Assembly (NCBI RefSeq): GCF_035994185.1
Contig: NZ_CP108538.1
Location: forward strand, 7,629,501-7,693,500
Reading direction: 5' to 3'
Source of the DNA: Streptomyces sp. NBC_01217
GTDB taxonomy: Bacteria; Actinomycetota; Actinomycetes; Streptomycetales; Streptomycetaceae
Length of the DNA stretch: 64,000 bases
Below the pieces are notes generated by a model, which was given only the letters and a program-made list of their open reading frames with translations, searched no databases and had not been told where the DNA came from. Positions within the stretch are counted from its first letter, which is position 1; every line of letters begins with the position of its first letter. Below are positions 25,933 through 33,967 of the stretch, piece by piece. Position numbers and translations under genes: made by a program.

Positions 25933-27321
25933 ATGGCAGCCCCTGAGCCCGTGGAACGCATCGTCATCGAGAACTGTTCGATCGCGACCGTCGACGCCGA
26001 CGACACCGAGTACGCCTCGGGCCATGTCGTCGTCGCGGGAAACCGCATCGAATCCGTCGGCGCGGGCCGGGCGCCCGAGGGCCTGGAGAACGTCGTACGC
26101 CGCATCGACGGCACCGGCCATCTGGCCACCCCCGGCCTGATCAACACCCACCACCACTTCTACCAGTGGATCACCCGGGGCCTCGCCACCGACCACAACC
26201 TCTTCGACTGGCTGGTCGCGCTGTATCCGACGTGGGCGCGCATCGACGAGCCGATGGTCCGCGCCGCCGCGCAGGGCTCGCTCGCCATGATGGCCCGCGG
26301 CGGCGTCACCACCGCCATGGACCACCACTACGTCTACCCGCAGGGGGCCGGCGATCTGTCCGGCGCCATCATCGGGGCCGCCCGTGACATGGGCGTACGG
26401 TTCACCCTCGCCCGCGGTTCCATGGACCGCAGCGTCAAGGACGGCGGGCTGCCGCCGGACTTCGCCGTGGAGAGCCTCGACGGTGCGCTCGCCGCCACCG
26501 AGGCGACCGTCGACGCACACCACGACGCCTCGTTCGACGCGATGACCCAGATCGCCGTCGCGCCCTGCTCCCCGTTCTCCATCTCCACCGAACTGCTGCG
26601 ACAGGGCGCCGAGCTGGCGCGTCGCAAGGGAGTGCGCATGCACACCCACGGCTCGGAGACCGTGGAGGAGGAGAAGTTCTGCCACGAGCTGTTCGGGATG
26701 GGCCCGACCGACTACTTCGAGTCGACCGGCTGGCTCGGCGACGACGTGTGGATGGCGCACTGCGTCCATATGAACGACTCCGACATCGCCGCCTTCGCCC
26801 GCACCGGTACGGGCGTCGCGCACTGCCCCTCTTCCAACGCCCGGCTCGCCGCGGGCATCGCCCGGGTGCCCGACATGCTCGCCGCGGGCGTCCCGGTCGG
26901 CCTCGGCGTCGACGGCACCGCCTCCAACGAGTCCGGCGAACTCCACACCGAACTGCGCAACGCCCTCCTCATCAACCGCCTCGGCGCCCACCGCGAGAAG
27001 GCCCTGAACGCCCGTCAGGCCCTGCGCCTGGGAACGTACGGCGGCGCCCAGGTGCTCGGCCGCGCCGACCAGATCGGCTCCCTGGAGCCCGGCAAGCTCG
27101 CCGACCTGGTGCTCTGGAAGCTGGACACCCTCGCCCACGCCTCCATCGCGGACCCGGTGACCGCACTCGTCTTCGGCGCCGCGGCCCCCGTCACCCTCTC
27201 CCTCGTCAACGGCAGGCCGGTCGTCGAGGGCAACCACCTGATCACCGCGGACGAGGACGCCATCGCCCGCGCCACCCGCGACGAGGCCCGCCGCCTCGCG
27301 CGGATCGCCGCCGGAGCCTGA
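25933..27321 (+). CDS. 8-oxoguanine deaminase-like amidohydrolase
   Basis: A 462-residue amidohydrolase of the guanine/8-oxoguanine deaminase type. Metal ligands are visible: INTHHHFYQW (HxH, near residue 68), MHTHGSETVEEE (His and Glu), MAHCVHMN and GVDGTASNESGE (Asp). The HHHFYQW form with a long insertion after it (GLATDHNLFDWLVALYPTWARI) is characteristic of 8-oxoguanine deaminases rather than atrazine hydrolases. It would yield urate from 8-oxoguanine, feeding the adjacent uricase. It starts 207 bases after uricase with GGAAGC upstream and ends at a perfect-stem terminator. Confidence 0.82.
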   Translation: MAAPEPVERIVIENCSIATVDADDTEYASGHVVVAGNRIESVGAGRAPEGLENVVRRIDGTGHLATPGLINTHHHFYQWITRGLATDHNLFDWLVALYPTWARIDEPMVRAAAQGSLAMMARGGVTTAMDHHYVYPQGAGDLSGAIIGAARDMGVRFTLARGSMDRSVKDGGLPPDFAVESLDGALAATEATVDAHHDASFDAMTQIAVAPCSPFSISTELLRQGAELARRKGVRMHTHGSETVEEEKFCHELFGMGPTDYFESTGWLGDDVWMAHCVHMNDSDIAAFARTGTGVAHCPSSNARLAAGIARVPDMLAAGVPVGLGVDGTASNESGELHTELRNALLINRLGAHREKALNARQALRLGTYGGAQVLGRADQIGSLEPGKLADLVLWKLDTLAHASIADPVTALVFGAAAPVTLSLVNGRPVVEGNHLITADEDAIARATRDEARRLARIAAGA

Positions 27322-27344
27322 CGCTCCGGGGCACTCCCCCGATA

Positions 27345-27380
27345 CCGGCCGGCCGAGGGGGACGGCCCTCGGCCGGCCGT
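27345..27380 (+). terminator. Terminator after the deaminase
   Basis: A perfect 14-bp stem (CGGCCGGCCGAGGG and its complement) around a six-base loop, 25 bases past the stop. Confidence 0.85.
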
Positions 27381-27415
27381 CGTGGCACCGAGCGGGGCCC
27401 ACGGCAACCGGTGCA

Positions 27416-27446
27416 GGGGACGCGTACGCGTACGTACGTGTCCCCC
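27416..27446 (+). promoter_or_regulatory. Palindromic element upstream of the purine permease
   Basis: GGGGAC and GTCCCC arms enclose a run of CGTACG-type dinucleotide-symmetric sequence (GCGTACGCGTACGTACGT). It lies about 125-155 bases before the permease start and just after the preceding terminator. It could be an operator or processing hairpin. It differs from both operator families elsewhere in the block. Confidence 0.45.
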
Positions 27447-27570
27447 GTACCGGCGACGAAAGCTGCCCGCACCAGCTGCACGACCTGCCCCACCTGCACC
27501 AACTCACCACTTGCACCACCTCCCTGACATCCACGTCGCCGCAGACGTGTAACCGACCGGAGGAACCGCC

Positions 27571-28992
27571 GTGGCAGCCACGCCCAGGTTTCGCAACGAC
27601 GCAGTCGCAGCACCCGACACCGCCCCCCACTCCATCGCCTCGCACCCCGCCCCCGATCCGGCCTCCGCCGACCGAAAACATCCGGTCGACGAGACGCTCC
27701 CGCCGCTGAGGATGTTCACCAGCGGCCTCCAGCACGTCGCCGCGATGTACGCGGGCGTGGTGGCCCCGCCGATGATCCTGGGACCCGCCGTGGGTCTCAC
27801 GCCCAAGGAGACCGCCTTCCTGATGGGGGCGAGCCTCTTCACCGCAGGCCTGGCCACCCTGCTCCAGACCCTCGGCCTCTGGCGCATCGGCGCCCGGCTG
27901 CCGTTCGTCAACGGTGTCTCGTTCGCCGGGGTCACCCCGATGGTGGCGATCGGAAAGGACCGCGGACACGAGGGCATCGCCGTCATATTCGGCGCGATCA
28001 TCGTCGCCGGTCTGCTCGGCTTCCTGCTCGCCCCGTACTTCTGCAAGCTGGTCCGGTTCTTCCCGCCCGTCGTCACCGGCACCGTCATCACCCTGATCGG
28101 CGTCTCGCTGCTGCCGGTCGCCTTCAACTGGTCCCAGGGCGGCAACGCCACGGCCGACGACTACGGTTCGACGACCAACATCATCATGGCCGCGGTCACA
28201 CTGGTGATCGTCATCGCGCTGCGCAGACTGCTGCGCGGCTTCCTCCAGCAGATCGCCATCCTGCTGGGGCTGGTCATCGGCACGCTGATCGCGATCCCGG
28301 TCGGCATCACCGACTTCGGCGCCATCAAGGGCGCCGACCTCATCGGCTTCCCGACGCCGTTCCACTTCGGCGCACCGCAGTTCGAGGTCGCCGCGATCGT
28401 CTCCATGTGCATCGTGATGCTGGTCTGCATGACCGAGTCCACTGCTGACATGCTCGCTCTCGGCAGGATCGTCGACCGTCCGGCGGACGAGCGGACCATC
28501 GAGGGCGGTCTGCGCGCCGACACTCTGGGCAGCGCCATCAGTCCACTCTTCAACGGCTTCATGTGCAGCGCCTTCGCCCAGAACATCGGGCTCGTCGCGA
28601 TGACCAAGGTCCGCAGCCGGTTCGTGGTCGCGGCGGGCGGTGGCATCCTGATCGTGCTCGGGCTGGTCCCCGTGGCCGCATCCGTCATCGCGCTCGTCCC
28701 GCTGCCGGTCCTCGGCGGCGCGGGCATCATGCTCTTCGGCTCGGTCGCCGCGAGCGGCATCCAGACGCTGGCGACCGCCGCGCTGGAGAAGGGTGAGAAC
28801 GCGCTGATCGTGGCGGCGGCCGTGGGCATCGGCCTGATCCCGATCGCCGCGCCGGATTTCTACCACGCGTTCCCGAAGGACGCGCTCGTCGTGCTCGACT
28901 CCGGGATCTCGACCGGATGCGTTGTCGCGATCGTGCTCAACCTGGCCTTCAACCACCTCGGCAGGAAGCCGGATCCGGTGGGTGCGCACTGA
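27571..28992 (+). CDS. NCS2-family uracil/xanthine/urate permease
   Basis: Inner-membrane nucleobase:cation symporter of 473 residues with about 12-14 hydrophobic segments. The NCS2 signature is present as QNIGLVAMTKVRSR (about residues 337-350), and the TM3/TM8 purine-binding region appears as MTESTADMLALG. The N-terminal extension of about 45 hydrophilic residues precedes LPPLRMFTSGLQHVAAMYAG. Position after the urate and deaminase genes suggests uptake of urate or xanthine. Start at GTG 27571 with GGAGG upstream. Confidence 0.9.
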   Translation: MAATPRFRNDAVAAPDTAPHSIASHPAPDPASADRKHPVDETLPPLRMFTSGLQHVAAMYAGVVAPPMILGPAVGLTPKETAFLMGASLFTAGLATLLQTLGLWRIGARLPFVNGVSFAGVTPMVAIGKDRGHEGIAVIFGAIIVAGLLGFLLAPYFCKLVRFFPPVVTGTVITLIGVSLLPVAFNWSQGGNATADDYGSTTNIIMAAVTLVIVIALRRLLRGFLQQIAILLGLVIGTLIAIPVGITDFGAIKGADLIGFPTPFHFGAPQFEVAAIVSMCIVMLVCMTESTADMLALGRIVDRPADERTIEGGLRADTLGSAISPLFNGFMCSAFAQNIGLVAMTKVRSRFVVAAGGGILIVLGLVPVAASVIALVPLPVLGGAGIMLFGSVAASGIQTLATAALEKGENALIVAAAVGIGLIPIAAPDFYHAFPKDALVVLDSGISTGCVVAIVLNLAFNHLGRKPDPVGAH

Positions 28993-29011
28993 GCGCTTCC
29001 GGTACCGGGCA

Positions 29012-29043
29012 GTGGCGCGTACGGCGAGGGCCGTACGCGCCAC
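29012..29043 (+). terminator. Bidirectional terminator between permease and chitosanase
   Basis: GTGGCGCGTACGGC and GCCGTACGCGCCAC form a perfect 14-bp stem with a four-base loop between two convergent genes. Confidence 0.9.
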
Positions 29044-29062
29044 CGGTGTGTCACGGCAGGGC

Positions 29063-29941
29063 TCAGCCGATGTGGAAGCTGTCGCCGTACACCTTCCAGT
29101 CGAGCGGCGGATCCAGGTTGAGATTGCGGTTCTGCAGGAAGACCCGCTGGGCGGTGTCCACCCGGCTGGTGTCGGAGTGGGCCTCCTCCTGGCGCATCGC
29201 CCACACCCGGGCGTCGAGGAAGGCGTTGAGATACGTGACTTCGTCGCCGCCCTGCGCCGGCGTCCTCGCCGTCGCGAGGGCCCGCTCGCGGATGGCGCCG
29301 AAGCTGGTGCTGTCGTCGCCGCCGCCGTGCATGACGATGGCGTCGTAGTACGCGAACTGACCCAGCGTGCCGATGCCGTCGGCCTTGCCCCGGCTCACCG
29401 CCGGGTTGAAGTACACCCGGTCCCGCTCGTCGTTCTGTGCCTGCTTGAACACCGAGTCGGACGCGGCGGTCGCCCAGTCCCTGGTGAAGTTCGGGTCGAG
29501 ACCGTCGTGCGAGTCGGTGCCGTCCACCTCCCGCAGCGCGGGGAGGTACTTCGCGAGGACGTTGCCCGGCTTGCGCTGGGTGTACAGCTCGACGAGGTCG
29601 AGCATGTCGCCGGTGCCGGAGCAGAAGCCGATGATGCCCGCGGTGTAGCCGCGGCCGTCGTCGATGTCCTCGATGTACTTGTACTGGGCCTTCCAGTCCA
29701 GCGTGGAGTTCTCCGCGCTGGAGACCAGTTGCATGGCGATCTCCTTCTTCGCCGGATCGTCGAGCCCGGTCGCGGCGGCGGTCTGCTGGGCGATCGCCGT
29801 CTGCTGATGTACCGCGGGGTGAGTGGGGGCACCGGCGTAGGCGGTGACCGGGATGGCCGTGAGGGTCAGTCCGACCGCGATGACCGCGATGCGTGCGGAA
29901 CGGGTGTTGCGACGTGCAGTGCGCTTGTGGGGAGCGTGCAC
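29063..29941 (-). CDS. csn: Secreted GH46 chitosanase
   Basis: Endo-acting inverting chitosanase, 292 residues with an N-terminal export signal (basic ARRNTRSARIAV, hydrophobic IAVIAVGLTLTAIPVTAYAGA). The mature enzyme starts near GLDDPAKKEIAMQLVSSAE. Catalytic Glu lies in SSAENSTLDWK and catalytic Asp in YIEDIDDGRGYT, as in the Streptomyces N174 enzyme. Typical family motifs AQNDERDRVYFNPAVS and GDDSTSFGAIR follow. GTG 29941 has GGAGG four bases upstream. A CsnR-like palindrome lies 38 bases before the start, so induction by chitosan oligosaccharides is likely. Confidence 0.93.
   Translation of the reverse strand: MHAPHKRTARRNTRSARIAVIAVGLTLTAIPVTAYAGAPTHPAVHQQTAIAQQTAAATGLDDPAKKEIAMQLVSSAENSTLDWKAQYKYIEDIDDGRGYTAGIIGFCSGTGDMLDLVELYTQRKPGNVLAKYLPALREVDGTDSHDGLDPNFTRDWATAASDSVFKQAQNDERDRVYFNPAVSRGKADGIGTLGQFAYYDAIVMHGGGDDSTSFGAIRERALATARTPAQGGDEVTYLNAFLDARVWAMRQEEAHSDTSRVDTAQRVFLQNRNLNLDPPLDWKVYGDSFHIG
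29601..29769. repeat. Near-identical block shared by the two chitosanase genes (copy 1)
   Basis: Matches 30802-30970 over 169 bases with two differences that I can see (at gtacttgtac versus gtagtcgtac). It encodes the N-terminal catalytic segment, while flanking sequence of the two genes is well diverged. Confidence 0.9.
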
Positions 29942-29978
29942 CAGTCCTCCAAAGGGAGTTCGTCGTTCCTTCGCTCTG

Positions 29979-29994
29979 TTAGGAAGCTTTCCTA
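29979..29994 (-). promoter_or_regulatory. CsnR-box-like palindrome of the chitosanase promoter
   Basis: TTAGGAAGCTTTCCTAT is an AGGAA-GCT-TTCCT palindrome. Chitosanase genes of Streptomyces carry a similar palindrome bound by the ROK repressor CsnR (established knowledge). No csnR gene is seen beside it. Confidence 0.7.
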
Positions 29995-30063
29995 TCAGAG
30001 TGGAGCGAGTGTCGTACACCCCTTCGACGCACGGGAGTTGGGGATGTCCCCGGAATGCAGCAA

Positions 30064-30098
30064 GGCCCCGCACCGCGCAAAGGGCGCGGTGCGGGGCC
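30064..30098 (-). terminator. Terminator after the second chitosanase gene
   Basis: GGCCCCGCACCGCGC paired with GCGCGGTGCGGGGCC and a short loop. It separates the two minus-strand chitosanase genes, so they are independent units. Confidence 0.85.
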
Positions 30099-30251
30099 GG
30101 GCCGCTCGTCAGCCCCGACGGAGCGGCCGACCGTCGGCTCACGGGTCCGGATCACCTCTCACGCAGCAGTGAAAGCGCAGGTCATCCGGGTGTGTGCATC
30201 GGCGTACGCAGTCGGCGGAGCGGACACTTCCCGCGCCCGTCGATCATGGGT

Positions 30252-31076
30252 TTAGGGGGCGTCGATCCGGTAGCTGTCGCCGTACACCCGCCACCGCAGC
30301 GGTGTCTCAAGACCGAACCTGCCCTGCTTCACGAACACCCGCTGGGCCGTCTCGACACGGCTGGTGTCGGAGTGGGCGGGCTCCTTCCGCATCGCGGCGA
30401 CGCGGGCGTCGAGAAAGGCGTTCAGATAGGCCGCCTCGTTCCCGCCGTGCGCCGGGGGAGCGGCCGCGGCGACCGCCCATCGGCGGATCGTACGGAAGCC
30501 GACCGTGCCGGCCGCGTCGCCGTAACCGTGCATGACGTAGGCGTCGTAGTAGATGAACTGCCCCAGGGCGCCGAGGCCGTCCGCCTCGGCCCGGGCGACC
30601 GCCGGGGCGAAGTACGACCGGTCGAGCTCGGTGTCCTGCGCCGACCGGAAGGCGGGGTCGGCGGCCGCCTCGGCCCACGCCTCGGTGAACGGCCGGCCGA
30701 GCCCGTCGTGCGCATCGCTGCCCCGCACGGCGCGCAGGGCGGGGAGGAACCGTTCCAGCGGATTGCCGGGACGCGCCGCCGCGTACCGCTCGACGACCTT
30801 CAGCATGTCGCCGGTGCCGGAGCAGAAGCCGATGATGCCCGCGGTGTAGCCGCGGCCGTCGTCGATGTCCTCGATGTAGTCGTACTGGGCCTTCCAGTCC
30901 AGCGTGGAGTTCTCCGCGCTGGAGACCAGTTGCATGGCGATCTCCTTCTTCGCCGGATCGTCGAGCCCGGCCCCGGACCCACCCTTGGCGGACTCGCTCG
31001 TCGAGCATCCGGAGAGCAGGGCCACGGTCGTGACGGCGGCAGTGACGGCGGCGAGCAGGCGCCGGGGCCGGGGCAT
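30252..31076 (-). CDS. GH46 chitosanase predicted as a lipoprotein
   Basis: Second family-46 chitosanase, 274 residues. The signal sequence MPRPRRLLAAVTAAVTTVALLSGCS ends in a lipobox (LLSGC), so it should be anchored to the outer face of the membrane, not released. The catalytic Glu (SSAENSTLDWK) and Asp (YIEDIDDGRGYT) are retained. The middle of the protein (RYAAARPGNPLERFLPALRAV, AQDTELDRSYFAPAVA, YGDAAGTVGFRTIRRW) is diverged from its neighbour. One 169-base block is almost identical to the neighbour. No CsnR-like box was seen upstream. It may handle oligomers at the cell surface. Confidence 0.9.
   Translation of the reverse strand: MPRPRRLLAAVTAAVTTVALLSGCSTSESAKGGSGAGLDDPAKKEIAMQLVSSAENSTLDWKAQYDYIEDIDDGRGYTAGIIGFCSGTGDMLKVVERYAAARPGNPLERFLPALRAVRGSDAHDGLGRPFTEAWAEAAADPAFRSAQDTELDRSYFAPAVARAEADGLGALGQFIYYDAYVMHGYGDAAGTVGFRTIRRWAVAAAAPPAHGGNEAAYLNAFLDARVAAMRKEPAHSDTSRVETAQRVFVKQGRFGLETPLRWRVYGDSYRIDAP
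30802..30970. repeat. Near-identical block shared by the two chitosanase genes (copy 2)
   Basis: Partner of 29601-29769. The sharp edges of identity point to gene conversion rather than a recent duplication of the whole gene. Confidence 0.9.
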
Positions 31077-31308
31077 CGTGGTGCTCCTAATCGTGCGCGG
31101 CGATCGGACCGCGGCGCAGCGGCTGTGCGAGCGTGCGCGTCGCCGCGACCACGCCGTCCACGATCTTCGGGGCCCGCAGGATCTCGGCGCCAGGTGTTTT
31201 CACCACCCGTTGATCCTGCCATGAGGCCCTGCTCCACGATCGGGCGACTTCCGCGGCGACCCCTGCCGTGCATCGGGGAAAGGACTTCGTTCATTCGGCT
31301 GTAGCGTC

Positions 31309-31998
31309 ATGGGTATGGAAGATCAGTCTGTTGTGGATGTCGGCGATGTACGGCTGGCGTATCGGACCTGGGGCGACCCCTTCGGCTCGCCCGTGGTCCT
31401 GCTGCACGGCCTCGGCGGCTCCGCCGCGAGCTGGGAGGCGGCCGGGAGGCTGCTCGGCGAGGAGTGGCGGGTGTACGCCATCGACCTGCGGGGTCACGGC
31501 GAGAGCGACTGGCCGGACGAGTACTCCGTCGAGCTGATGCGGGACGACGTCCTCGGCTTCCTCGACGAGTGCGAGCTCGACCGGGTGGGACTGGCCGGCC
31601 ACTCGATGGGTGGTGTCGTCGCCCATCTGCTCGCCCAGGAGCACGCGGACCGGGTGGAGCGGCTGGTGCTGGTGGAGACCCCTCCGCCGTTCCCGAGCCA
31701 GCTGAAGCCGGTCGCCGAACCGGAGGGGCCGGTGGACTACGACTGGGCCGTCGTGGCCCCCATCCGGGCCGAGATGGCCGACCCCGACCCCGAGTGGGCG
31801 TCCGGCCTCGGCGAGATCGTCGCGCCGACGCTGATGATCGCCGGTGGCCCGGAGTCCACCATGCCCCAGGGGCGTCTGCAGGACATGGCCTCGCTGATCC
31901 CGGACTGCCGGCTGATCACGATCGGGGGCGGCCACCGGGTGCATGAGATCCACGCCGACCAGGTTGCGCAGCAGATCACGGAGTTCTTCACCAGCTGA
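31309..31998 (+). CDS. Alpha/beta-fold hydrolase
   Basis: A 229-residue soluble hydrolase. The oxyanion region is LLHGLGGSAASWE (residue 28 on) and the nucleophile elbow is GHSMGG (Ser about 98). A C-terminal IAGGPESTMP is the likely acid segment, and the catalytic His lies in GGGHRVHEIHADQ. The lid between strands 6 and 7 is short. No clear substrate. It is convergent with the TIGR03086-type gene. ATG 31309 or 31315 could start. Confidence 0.85.
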   Translation: MGMEDQSVVDVGDVRLAYRTWGDPFGSPVVLLHGLGGSAASWEAAGRLLGEEWRVYAIDLRGHGESDWPDEYSVELMRDDVLGFLDECELDRVGLAGHSMGGVVAHLLAQEHADRVERLVLVETPPPFPSQLKPVAEPEGPVDYDWAVVAPIRAEMADPDPEWASGLGEIVAPTLMIAGGPESTMPQGRLQDMASLIPDCRLITIGGGHRVHEIHADQVAQQITEFFTS

Positions 31999-32101
31999 GC
32001 GCGGCGGCTGAGGGGCGGGGGGCCGGGCCCGGCCGACCACCGGCCGTCCCGGGCCGGACACGCGACTGCTCCGTCCTGCCCCGCCCGCCGCCTCGTCGCG
32101 G

Positions 32102-32704
32102 TCAGTCGCCCGGCTGCCAGTCCGGGCGGCGGCCGCTCATGGCGACGGTCCGGTCGAGCAGGGACGCGTCGGCCGGGACCGGAACCGGCGGGCCGAAGAT
32201 ATCGGGCCGGGGGCCGGCGTCGCCGGGCGTCAGCATGGCCAGCGAGACGCGCAGGCTCGCCTCGTCCGCCTCGAATTTCTGGCCGGTCGAGCGGGCCAGG
32301 TCCCAGCCGTGGATGACCAGCTCGTCCAGTGCGACGACCGCGGCCGCCTCGCCCGGCAGGTCCACACCGCCGACCCTCGTCATCCCCTGCCGGGCAGCGG
32401 GGTCGCGCCAGGCCGTCACCAGCTCGTCCAGCAGCGGCGGCAGCGCTGCGCGCCAGTCGTCACCGAGGACCGGAAGCGCGGTGTCCGGGGAGGTGTCGGT
32501 CGTCCGTCCGAGATCCTTGCGTGCCGCGTCGCGGAAGGCCGCGCTCAGCCCGGCCACATGGGCGAGCAGCTCTCGTACCGTGTAGTGGGGACAGGGCGTC
32601 GGGCCGGCCAGCTGCCGTTCGTCGATACCGCCGAGCAGGTCGGCGATCTGCCGGGCCGCGGGCGCCAGATCGACCGTGGGTGTCGTCTCCGTGTGCGTAT
32701 CCAT
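32102..32704 (-). CDS. TIGR03086-family (mycothiol maleylpyruvate isomerase-like) protein
   Basis: A 200-residue DinB-superfamily four-helix protein. Features are TPCPHYTVRELLAHVAGLS (metal-binding His in the first helix pair), LLDELVTAWRDPAARQG and the ALDELVIHGWDLARSTGQ motif that supplies further His ligands. Family members are metal-binding and often mycothiol-dependent. ATG 32704 is preferred over an upstream alternative because the family begins near here. Function unknown. Confidence 0.75.
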   Translation of the reverse strand: MDTHTETTPTVDLAPAARQIADLLGGIDERQLAGPTPCPHYTVRELLAHVAGLSAAFRDAARKDLGRTTDTSPDTALPVLGDDWRAALPPLLDELVTAWRDPAARQGMTRVGGVDLPGEAAAVVALDELVIHGWDLARSTGQKFEADEASLRVSLAMLTPGDAGPRPDIFGPPVPVPADASLLDRTVAMSGRRPDWQPGD

Positions 32705-32740
32705 ACAGGGCAGACCGCTCCGACGCCCGGAACTCATCGC

Positions 32741-33802
32741 TCATCGCACGACGCGCCCCCGGAGCACGATCCGGCTCGGGTGATCCAGCGCGGCAGGGTC
32801 CAGGGCCGGGTCGGTGGCGTACGCGACGACGTCGGCGGGTGCGCCTTCCACGAGACCCGGCAGACCGAGCCAGGCCCTCGCGGTCCAGGATGCCGCGCCC
32901 AGCGCCGCCTCGGCCGACAGCCCGGCCCGTACCAGCCAGCTCATCTCGCCCGCGACCGTCCCGCACGGGAAGGAGTCCGTCCCCGCCAGCACCGTCACAT
33001 CCGCCTCGTGGGCCGCGCGCACATTGCTGAGCATGGTGTCCCAGCCGGCCAGCCACAGATCGCGGCGCACGCCCTGCTCCCGCGCCCGCATCGCGTCCGC
33101 CTTCGCGCCGAAGACGCTCAGCGTCGGGACGAACGCCGTGCCCTGGGCGGCCATCCGGTCCAGAAGCGCCGGGTCCAGATGCATGCCGTGCTCCAGGCTG
33201 TCGGCGCCCGCCAGTACGGCATTGCGCGTGCCCTCGGCGGTCTGGCAGTGCACCGCCACCCTGCCACCGGCCGCGTGCACCGCCTCCACCACCGAGGTCA
33301 ACAACGGCAGCGGCAGGGCGGGTTCGTCGGCGGCCCAGTCACCGATGACCTTGCACCACCCGGACGAAGCGGCCGCCTCCTCCACGGCCGCCCGCACCAA
33401 CTCGGCCTCGCTCACATCCCGTCCGAAGCCGGGGAAGAACCGGCCGGGCGTGGCCAGCCACCGCCCCGCCGATGTCACACGCGGCAGTTCGGGGTCCTTG
33501 TCCACCCACGCGGGCATTCGTTGCGAGGTGCCAGGGGTACGCACTGCGAGCACTCCGGCATCTCGGTGCTCGCCCAACTGCCTGCGCAGCAGCTCCTCGT
33601 CGAAGGGCGAGCCGGGCTCCAGTGCCCCGGGATGCGTGTGTACGTCGACGAGTCCGGGCAGCAGCCAGCCGCCGTCGACGATCATCTCCGCGTCCCGGCC
33701 CGCAAGCTCGCCCGGGGGCCCGCCGGTGCGGAGCACCTCGCCGTCGATCCAGAACTCGCGCTCCTCGCGGTCCGGCAGAACAATCCCGCGTATGCACAGC
33801 AT
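32741..33802 (-). CDS. Amidohydrolase family protein
   Basis: A 353-residue metal-dependent amidohydrolase. The first metal motif is PGLVDVHTHPGAL (HxH), followed by VHCQTAEGTRNAVLAGADSLEHG, which holds two further His ligands, and TVLAGTDSFPCG with the conserved Asp. It is of the imidazolonepropionase/prolidase-like type. ATG 33802 is used; in-frame GTGs lie a little upstream without a better ribosome site. It is divergent from the FN3 lipoprotein gene. Substrate unknown; no clear link to the purine genes. Confidence 0.8.
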   Translation of the reverse strand: MLCIRGIVLPDREEREFWIDGEVLRTGGPPGELAGRDAEMIVDGGWLLPGLVDVHTHPGALEPGSPFDEELLRRQLGEHRDAGVLAVRTPGTSQRMPAWVDKDPELPRVTSAGRWLATPGRFFPGFGRDVSEAELVRAAVEEAAASSGWCKVIGDWAADEPALPLPLLTSVVEAVHAAGGRVAVHCQTAEGTRNAVLAGADSLEHGMHLDPALLDRMAAQGTAFVPTLSVFGAKADAMRAREQGVRRDLWLAGWDTMLSNVRAAHEADVTVLAGTDSFPCGTVAGEMSWLVRAGLSAEAALGAASWTARAWLGLPGLVEGAPADVVAYATDPALDPAALDHPSRIVLRGRVVR

Positions 33803-33967
33803 CAGCCGACCGTACGTCACATCCGACACCCCGCCGACGGAGGGCCGGCACACGAGCGGCGGCGCACACCGGCACATTGCGGAACGTTCCGCTCCACCCT
33901 CTTGCCGGTGACCCCGACACCATGCGATACAGGTCTGGACCATTGCTGCCGGATGGAAGGCACGCCC

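Noticed and set aside
24733..29043. Very long minus-strand open frame opposite the uricase, deaminase and permease genes
   Set aside because: It is the antisense shadow of strongly biased plus-strand codons. Its composition (runs of Gly/Arg/Asp/His with no domain) is artefactual, and the plus strand holds clear enzymes.
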